A stretch of 64,000 nucleotides of DNA from Agarophyton chilense. Lineage: Eukaryota; Rhodophyta; Florideophyceae; Gracilariales; Gracilariaceae. The stretch is from contig JARGXX010000092.1 in NCBI GenBank assembly GCA_030374765.1, positions 868,001 through 932,000 of the forward strand. Reading direction: 5' to 3'. The notes under the pieces were generated by a model, which was given only the letters and a program-made list of their open reading frames with translations, did not search any database and had not been told where the DNA came from. Both the position numbers and the translations under genes were made by a program. Below, one piece after another: positions 56,635-64,000 of this stretch. Numbering within the stretch: position 1 is the stretch's first letter; each line of letters begins with the position of its first letter.

Positions 56635-59600
56635 CGTCTTCTAAGCCGGATTTGAAGACGCCCGAGGCGCTCCAGCTTCGCTCCCCAGCTGTGACTATCC
56701 TTTCAAGGAAAACGGGTGACACCGACGTTAACTCGGGATACTTTAGTGTCCTTCGTCGCCCTTGGATACGGTCCCGTAATTTACGTATTCCGGATCGAGT
56801 TATGGTAATGGCCAAGCGGAATTATAAAGTATTCGCCGACTTCGGCCTGTCCAACCAGTTTAGGGTTCGTTAAATATCTGTCCTGGATACAGGAGCCGCT
56901 CCTAACTTAAATCATGTTGCATTGTTACCCCCGCTGCTCCGGGTTCAAGTTCGTACCGGTCCACGTTTGGATATCGCCGATGCGAACAACAACCCGCTAC
57001 GAACACTGGGTACAATTTCCCTCATGGTGAGGTTAGGCTTCTATTTCGTTCAACTAGAGTTTATTGTATGCAAGTCACTTGCAGCACCAGTCATACTGGG
57101 TTGTGACTTTTGCCACCGCTTCGTGGAAGCCATCCGTCCTCGGAATAGAACTGTGGAACTCGAAGACGGGTCTACGATCCCAATCGTTCGTAAACCCTTA
57201 CAGGGAGCAGCGCGAACACGCGTCCCTCTCCCCGTCGCGCAGAAATCTGTGAAGAAGGACCCGGTGTCTACACGGGTAAAGGTTGCGAAGTCAGTGGCTA
57301 TCCCGCCAGAAACCCAGGTTTGGGTCACAGTTGTTACCAAGCAAATTGGTGTGCATGTGGTACAACCGAACCCGTCTCTGTATACGCGGCGTCAACTCGC
57401 CCTTGCGAATGGGGTTGTCTCCGTGGAACCGGATAAACCTTTCAAGGTTTTGGTAGCCAACTTTGGAAAGACAACGCAGCATTTGGTCAAACACCAGATC
57501 CTGGGTTCTGTTCTTCCACAACCGCATGCGGTCGTACCTACAAAGATCTCTATCGCAGAGGTCCTTGGTGTGGCGGACACTAAGGAGGGGGAGGACACTG
57601 CCGAAATCGCGGAAAACGGTGAGCATACGACTGCAGCTCCACACGCTGAACACTTTAAACCTCAGGAGGTTACGGCCCCTATCACAGGAGCAGACCAGAC
57701 GGATCCTGTTCAGGAATTTGGAAAATGGGATCTCAACCATGTACCCGCATCTCATCGGGAGAAGCTGAGGCACATGCTTCGTGAATTTAGCCCCATGTGG
57801 AATGGTTCCCTTGGAACTATTGGGATTACAGAACACTGCATCGACTTGTTACCGAACACTCGGCCTATTGCCCAACACCCTTACAGGGCTGGACCGAAAG
57901 CTCGGGAAGAGGAGAAATCTCAGGTGGAGAAGATGCTTAAAGCGGGCGTAATTGAACCTGCCCAGTCCGCTTGGGCCTCACCAGTGGTGTTAGTTCCGAA
58001 ACCGGATGGATCGTGGCGTTTCTGCATCGATTACAGACGCCTGAACGAGGTAACCATTAAGGATGTGTACCCGATCCCTCGGATGGACGAATACATCGAC
58101 TCCCTTGGGAGCGCTACTGTTTTCTCTACCCTCGACGCCAATTCGGGCTACAGGCAAGTCCCTATTAGGGAGAAAGATCGAGACAAAACGGCGTGCGTGT
58201 GTCATTAAGGACTTTTCCGATTCCGGAGGATGCCTTTTGGGTTGACAAATGCCCCCGCAACGTTTCAACGGGCGATAGACATTCTGTTGGCTCCCTTCAA
58301 GTGGAGGACGTGTCTAGTTTATTTAGACGACATTATTGTCTTCTCCAACAACCTGGATGACCACCTCGAACACGTCAGGGACGTAATGAAGATACTCCGC
58401 GACGCGGGAATCACCTTGAAACTCAAGAAGTGCGAGTTTTTCACCGATTCGGTTAAGTATCTGGGTCATATCATCCGTCCCGGACAGCTTTCAATAGATG
58501 AAGTACGAGTGAAATCTTTGAAGGAAGCAAAACACCCGAAAACTCAAACGGAGTTGCGATCCTTCTTAGGTCTGTGTAACGTGTATCGCCGATTCGTCCC
58601 GAACTTTGCGGATATTGCCACCCCCCTCAACAGGCTCCTGAAGAAGGGACAACCAGTTGAACTGGAACCTTTTGGCGACGCGGAAGCGTCTGCCTTCACG
58701 GCACTGGTGAATGCCGTAACATCACCGCCAATCTTGGCTCTACCCAATCCTGGGCTCCCTTACGAAGTGGACACCGATGCTAGTGCAAACCAAGTAGGGT
58801 GTGCACTGTTCCAATCCTCTGAGGATGGTGAACGTCACCCTCTTGGGTACTGGTCACGTTCCCTGAATGTCCATGAAAGGAACTACTCGGTCTCCGAGAA
58901 AGAATGTTTAGCCGTTGTGTGGGCCTTAGCTACACTTCGCCCCTATCTGATGGGTACTCGTTTCAAAGTCCATACGGACCACGCATGCTTGCGTTGGCTC
59001 CTGGAGATCTCCGAACCCTTGGGCCGCCTTATGCGCCGGCGTCTCCGACTGTCGGAATTCGACTTTGAGATCCTGTACAAGGAAGGGAAGCTGAACACTC
59101 AGGCTGATGCACTATTCCGCTTGGGAACCACAGCGGAAACGGAACCCTACGAGGACAATGACATCACATGCTTTATGGTATCGGATTTCGACGGAGGAGC
59201 TCAACCGCTGACGGATGATGTTTGTGACGATATACTCGTCAACGAGAGTCTGGATTCGCCGACCGGCTCTTTTATACCTATCTCTCCAGAGGAGATGATG
59301 CGCGAGCAACAGCTCGACCCATTCTGTACACGGATTCGGGCTCGCCTCAACGGAGAATTTCAGTTACCTTTCGAGGACGACGATCACGGTTACCTAATCA
59401 GGACCGTTAAACCTCGCCCGAGGATAGTGGTGCCGCACACCCTACAACAGAGTGTATTACACCTCACTCACTATGTGAAGGTTGGCGCCCACCCCGGGGG
59501 AAGAAAACTGTACCTCACCTTGAGAAGGGACTTTTACTGGCCGGCAATGGCATTCGATTGTTACGCCGTCAGACGGGCCTGCGCCAATTGCGCCAAGAAT

Positions 59601-61142
59601 GACGTCAAACTTCGGAAGCACTCTAAGAAGTTGGAGCTGTTCCCGGCACGGGCTCCACTCGAATTCGTGGCCATAGCCATCCTAGGGGAGTTTATCAGGA
59701 CGCCCCGAGGTCATCGGTATCTGCTTGTCATTTCTGACAGATTCTCTAAGCTACCGAGAACTGTGCCGCTGAAGCGGATCACCGCCGCTACCGTCGCGCA
59801 AGCGTTCGTGACCCATTGGGTGTTCGTATATGGACCGCCGGTGCAGTTGTTATCCGACAACGGAGGGCAATTCGCATCAAAGTTCTTTCAGGATGTATGT
59901 CGAATCCTTGACGTAAGGAATTTATTTGTTACTACGTATCACCCTCAGGGGAATGGCCAGGTGGAGAGGTGTAACCGCACGATACTCAACGCTTTGAGAT
60001 CGTATGTTGCGGATCACCCCAAAAATTGGGACTTGTACACAGACGCTATCACGTATGCATACAACACCCAGGTACATCGGGTTACATCGTTATCCCCATT
60101 CGAAGTGGTACTGTCGAGGACACCGCCGCTGGTCGCCATCGAGGCTCAACCGACGCTGTCGACGTACCCGTCACCGGGATTGTACCGAAAAGCCTGGAAG
60201 GAGTGGCTTACGAAGATGGTGCCGATAGCCCGGAAAGCAATGGACAAAGCTCAACGCGCCTACAAGAAGGGCTTTGACAATCGGGTTGGCAAACCTCTAC
60301 CTCAGGTGGAGCCCGACGACTTCGTCTTCCTTCGAAAGGAATACTACAATCCTGAAAAGGAACGTAGGCACAAGCTTTCGCCAATTGTGGACGGACCCTA
60401 TCGGGTGGTTTCTGTAGACCCGGACACGGTGGTATTGGATATCGCTAACTGCCACGAACGGATCTCCAGGGACCGCATCACACGAGCGCCCAACCCAAAT
60501 GTGGAAGTGGTGTCGGCACCAACGCCCTCCACACGGGATGATTCAGCGGAAGTTAACCCGTCAGGCGGAGATTCGAACACCCGCCCCGTTATACTTCCGC
60601 ACCCGGAACGTGGTTTAACCGACCTCCCGGAAACTTCGGATACTCCCGAACCTGGACCCGCTCCCTCAAGGGCCCAGTCAACGAACTCTTACAGAGTTAC
60701 TCCCCCACCGGAGGTAATCAAGCCTCCTGGCTCTCCGCGTAAGGAGGGGGAGGAGGACTTAGTTCCTTCGCAGGACGATGCTTCGGCGTCAGCCAGTCGC
60801 TCTAACAGGGAATCTAGTTCTCACAGTGAGACGGCGAGCCCGACCGAGCCGGCGACAGAGAAGTCACAACCCCAGCGTATGGGTAGCGACATCACCGCCG
60901 ACCCAGCCGAGCACGACGTCAGAAAAGATGACGAAACCCCGCCTAGGGAGAGTCGTGTGGAGAACTCCGCACCCGGAACGCCTACAGAGCCGACGATCAC
61001 CCGCCGCGGCGGACGAGACACTGAGGTGTCGCACACTCAAACCCCGCTTTCTCGGGAACGAGCTGTGTCAGCGGACCCGCATGGGGAAGATCTCGACGAC
61101 GAGGTTGTCCAAATTTGGGTCTCCGTCATGGAATGGGAATAG
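56604..61142 (+). pseudogene. Pol of family-1 copy C (protease-RT-RNase H-integrase)
   Basis: 1,513 codons in the -1 frame. Protease DTGAAPNLN at 56,886; RT with FSTLDANSGYRQVP (Arg for the usual Trp) and YLDDIIVFS (about 58,319); RNase H with DTDAS, SEKECLA, VHTDH and QADALFRL; integrase from about 59,440: HHCC (HYVKVGAHPGG, CANCAKN), core with LSDNGGQFAS and GQVERCNRT, a GPY motif (VDGPYRVV) near 60,390, then a Pro/Ser/acid-rich tail. Stops: TAA 56,871-56,873 (shared by all copies) and TAA 58,206-58,208 (CAA in A and B). The first integrase acid is missing: VAIAILGEF, with Ala at 59,676-59,678, where family 2 has TMDVLGPL. The stretch 59,273-60,631 is what A and B lack. Confidence 0.9.
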
Positions 61143-61310
61143 GAACCCCTATGGAGACACTGGAACCCTCAGGAATGGGAAAGAAATGAGTGAGGCCCGT
61201 CGGAGACAGCTCAGGAGAGTGCTAGCGCGTGTCAAAAGCGCCACCTCACATCTCCTTGTGGAGTGGCAACCGGCGCCCGCGCATTTATGTGGCACACGTC
61301 GAATGGCACC

Positions 61311-61407
61311 GAGCCAATCAAAAGGCTCTGACGACCAACCGTCACGCAGCCCGCCTCACCGAGCCAATCAAAAGGCTCTGACGACCAACCGTCGCGCAAA
61401 CCGCCTC
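61311..61407 (+). repeat. 50-bp CCAAT repeats, copy C (two units)
   Basis: Units start at 61,311 and 61,361, each with GAGCCAATCA. This is one unit fewer than in A and B, with the end of the array rearranged. Confidence 0.78.
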
Positions 61408-61742
61408 CGTCGCACGGCACGTTGCACAAGAGCAACCTTCGTCCCCGTAGCTCGGGTTGACGTTGAAGTCTCACCCCCCTGAGATTGGAGACGCTACCGC
61501 GTCGCGGTTTATCAACCGTCACAGAATCTAAGAACACCGTTGTTATCGGGAAGATCTCCGCTTTATGAAGAACTCAAAACTGGGCCGTTTTGACTCCGTA
61601 GACGGAAGTTACAACGTAGCCCACAGGCCACTCGGCGCCGTTTGGACAAAGTGCTGAGACCCGCTCGCAACACGGAAAAGAACCCACCGGGGTGTGTCTA
61701 GACCCTACGTTGACACCCTCAAGGGAACTAGAGCGTTCCAAG

Positions 61743-61982
61743 ATGGAAGAGAAGCCCGAACAGGGAAAAGTGTACCCGCAGGAATTCGTTATCGATCGCA
61801 TCGTGCGTCACATCTACACCCCCGAGGGAGAAGTCCGCTACCAAGTCCGATGGTACGGATTCTCGCCTGATGAGGATACAGTGCAACCCATTGAGCACCT
61901 TCCGAGGTCTAAGGGTTTATCCTATCACCGACGCGCTCGGGTAACCTTGCCTCCAAGTCTGGATCGTGCCCAAGTCGGGTAA
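61743..61982 (+). CDS. Chromodomain protein, family-1 copy C
   Basis: 79 residues from ATG 61,743: VIDRIVRHIYTPEGEVRYQV then RWYGFSPDEDTVQPIEHL. Intact. It lies about 0.6 kb after the pol stop, in the same frame but separated by eight or so stops. It differs from copy A by Glu/Asp, Glu/Gln, Val/Gly and Asn/Ser. Family-2 Pol carries its chromodomain in frame at its own C terminus, so this separate frame is either a split-off domain or what is left of a decayed extension. Confidence 0.7.
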   Translation: MEEKPEQGKVYPQEFVIDRIVRHIYTPEGEVRYQVRWYGFSPDEDTVQPIEHLPRSKGLSYHRRARVTLPPSLDRAQVG

Positions 61983-62158
61983 GCCACCACGGGAACTGGT
62001 GTGGATGGGACCTCGAAGTGAGGAAGATGTTGGACCTCTGAAGAGTAATTGAGGAGAGTATCCCGAAGAACACGTATTGAGAGGGAAGGTCTACTGGCCC
62101 TCGGCCTAGCGCCGTTAACCGGGGAGCACAGCACCGGTTATCGGGACAGTTTATGATG

Positions 62159-62316
62159 AGAAAAGAAAAAGAAGACCCCCGAAGTGGAGAAGAAGATTAA
62201 GAAGAAGATTGGACCCTAGGAAGGGAAGAAGATGAAGACGAAGATGAAGAAGATCCTAAGAAGGAAGAAGAAAAGAAGTAGAAGTTAAGATCCTAGGAAG
62301 GAAGAAGAAAAGAAGT
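62159..62316 (+). repeat. Purine-rich (GAAGA) tract, copy C
   Basis: Counterpart of 390-547, between the convergent ends of the chromodomain and antisense frames. GATCCTAGGAAGGAAGAAG-type units occur twice (about 62,249 and 62,289). Confidence 0.6.
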
Positions 62317-62382
62317 TATGCAAATATCAGAAGTTTACTATTGTCGCCAAGCTATGGACTCCACAATTGCCCGAAGGCGGAA

Positions 62383-64000
62383 CTACGGAGAGCCCGAGGA
62401 AGGACCCGCCCCACCGTCGGGATTCTGACCCTGATGGTACGCCGAGGCGAAAGCCAACATCTGGCTCACATCCGTCATACCCGGGGGAATCGGAATGCCT
62501 GCGTTCACGAGGCCTCGTCGCACACTATCCGCTTGCGGAGTGGCAACCGGCGCCTGCGCAAGGGTGTTCAAACCCCACCCGGGGGAGTAGATGGACCGCC
62601 ACCGGATGTATTCGCCGCCGCAGCTGAGGTCGTTCCCACTGGTTGGAAGGGGGCAGATGGCTCCACAGGGAGTACTCCACTGGGAGCTGGAATGTCGTTA
62701 TCCAACGCTGGAGCGTCCAGGTCTACTGGAGGCTCGTACTCGTAATCGTCGGTATAAATGAACCCCGTCGGGTGTCCCACCGGCATCGGTCGAGGCGAGT
62801 CAATCAGCGCCCGTGCTTGCGCCGCGCTGATGCGAACCCCTTCGAAGGGATTGTAATAGACCCAGTTACCGGAGCCCGGATCGTACCGACCAGGAGACTT
62901 TTCTTGCACGGATCCTTCCCCTGCGGGCTGATTTTCCACTGGAACTCGATCCCATTGGGTGTTGTCGATCACGTCCAAGATTGGATACAGGTCCTGCGCG
63001 CTGCTGGCCGAACCCAAAGCTGGGACAAGGTCGATCTGACGCATGATGGTCCGTAGCATCGGAGGAATATACCAGATACGGAAATGGTCATGAGCATCCC
63101 AGAGGAGGTGCGCCGCTACGCGGGCTGCCCACTCGGCTGCAACGAGGGCCCAGTATCCCGAGTTCGGGTCGTGCATCAAACGAGACCCGATATAGTAGAT
63201 GCATGGGGGCAGTTCAGCAAAGCACCCTCGGGGGACCTCGACCTTACTCCACCAAGCTGGAAGTGGCACGAATCGCCCAACCTTCGCCGTGTTATGGATA
63301 CGCTCCAGTTCCACGTGAGGATACAGGACAAGGAACACGAAACGGGAGCGCTAGCGGCGCTCGAAGCGCACGCCTCGATCGAACCCATACTGGGTAAACT
63401 GCCGCTGAAGGTACCTAAATTCAGCCCGAAGGATGGGACGACTCCATTGAAGCATATCTTCTCGGAGAGGAAAACCTGGTCCGCGGAACTCGGCTTTGGG
63501 AAAGGCTGCCAGGTTATCCCCGTAGGAGACCTCACCGAACGTGCGGTAATAGGCGACATCGAACCCGTACTCCGGAGGAACCAGATGGTCAAAGCGTGAC
63601 CTCTCCAATCGCCGGAAGGCCAGAGCCGCCATCGCTGCGCGCGCCTTGTCCAGGCACTCCCCGCGACTGCGGTATAGATACTGAGGCTCTATGGCTACCC
63701 GCGCCCTCCAATCGGGAGAACGTACAACCTCGACAGGTAGGCCACCCGGCAATGAGCCGTCCTCCACGTAGGAGTCGATGAGCTCATCGTCGCGAACCGC
63801 TGTCGGATGGAACCACGGAGCGCGGGAATATATCACCGGATCGGTAAGGGGACTCCACCTTCGAAAGGATTCGTTTTAGATCCAACCTCTGGAGTTTGCT
63901 ACCAAGGGCATCGCATGAGCGGAGTTCCACGCCGCCGCGTTAATGTCCAAATCCTCCTGAGGATGTCGGTTGCTCGCCGAGGCGGAAGGTTCGGTACCTG
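62383..64000 (-). pseudogene. Antisense gene of family-1 copy C (unknown protein; 5' end outside window)
   Basis: A minus-strand frame enters from base 64,000 (SASNRHPQEDLDINAAAWNS), meets TAA near 63,878, continues through YSRAPWFHPTAV and DWRARVAIEPQYLYRSRGE to TAG at 63,351-63,353, resumes in frame (PHVELERIHNTAKVGRFVPL; GSRLMHDPNSGYWALVAAEW; FRIWYIPPML), and after a Pro/acid-rich linker shifts frame at a C-run near 62,580 to end at 62,383. At least 535 codons. The shared string order with the family-2 antisense protein and its equal position indicate a common ancestral gene. Aromatic- and Arg-rich, no recognised enzyme motif. Its promoter would be beyond the window. Confidence 0.58.

Larger units (their letters stand above)
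53436..64000 (+). mobile_element. Family-1 retrotransposon, copy C (integrase retained; runs off the window)
   Basis: The most complete family-1 copy: 5' LTR, gag, pol with full-length integrase, CCAAT repeats, chromodomain, purine tract and most of the antisense gene. The 3' LTR would lie beyond base 64,000, so the element exceeds 10.5 kb. It is nearly identical to copy A up to about 55,374, then diverges by roughly a few percent in pol. Two gag stops, two pol stops and altered catalytic residues make it inactive. Confidence 0.92.

Noticed and set aside
56871-56873. Programmed readthrough at the TAA before the protease active site
   Set aside because: It is in all three copies, but the copies share lesions by descent or conversion, CAA-to-TAA is the simplest origin, and no readthrough signal is evident. 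Left as a probable inherited nonsense codon.
60778-61482. A 234-codon frame overlapping the pol tail
   Set aside because: Arg/Pro-rich shadow of the Pro/Ser-rich pol tail in another frame.
1-64000. A palindrome running the full window to both ends
   Set aside because: Outside about 6,003 and 55,374 the symmetry is only that of two family-1 copies. The sum shifts to 62,704-62,706 after the integrase deletion, and divergence rises.

Overview
Eukaryotic, transposon-dense DNA. Nearly everything recognisable is Ty3/gypsy-type (chromovirus-like) LTR retrotransposon: gag with a CCHC knuckle, aspartic protease, reverse transcriptase (RT), RNase H, HHCC/DDE integrase and chromodomain, with LTRs carrying TATA-like boxes. 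No bacterial operons, no intact cellular gene and no rRNA or complete tRNA gene are visible. The organism cannot be named from this window. A TE-rich protist or alga is a guess, not an identification.

Layout. The window is organised as a large inverted duplication: a left arm (about 6,003-25,287) and a right arm (about 36,089-55,374) are near-identical reverse complements (position + partner = 61,377, or 61,376 in the innermost 0.5 kb), around a 10.8 kb spacer. Three copies of one element family (family 1) sit at the edges. Copy A (minus strand, 1-7,941) and copy C (plus strand, 53,436-64,000) run off the window ends. Copy B (plus strand, 29,003-36,089) lies in the spacer and is cut inside its chromodomain exactly where the right arm begins. 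Each arm carries one copy of a second, related family (family 2; 8,627-18,744 plus, and its mirror 42,633-52,750 minus), then a 3.4 kb non-element segment, an oppositely oriented family-2 3' end remnant, and about 2.5 kb of decayed unknown coding-like sequence. The unique part of the spacer (25,288-29,002) holds decayed minus-strand gene fragments (coiled coil; a RING-H2-like finger) and a ~1 kb foldback element.

How the parts work together. In both families gag is followed by pol in the -1 frame, then a chromodomain, and then, convergently on the opposite strand, a long additional reading frame. The two families' antisense proteins look distantly homologous to each other and match nothing I recognise. 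This conserved antisense gene is the most novel feature here. No element copy is intact: nonsense codons (mostly C-to-T type), frameshifts, a shared in-frame 1,359-bp integrase deletion in A and B, and substituted catalytic residues make all five copies defective.
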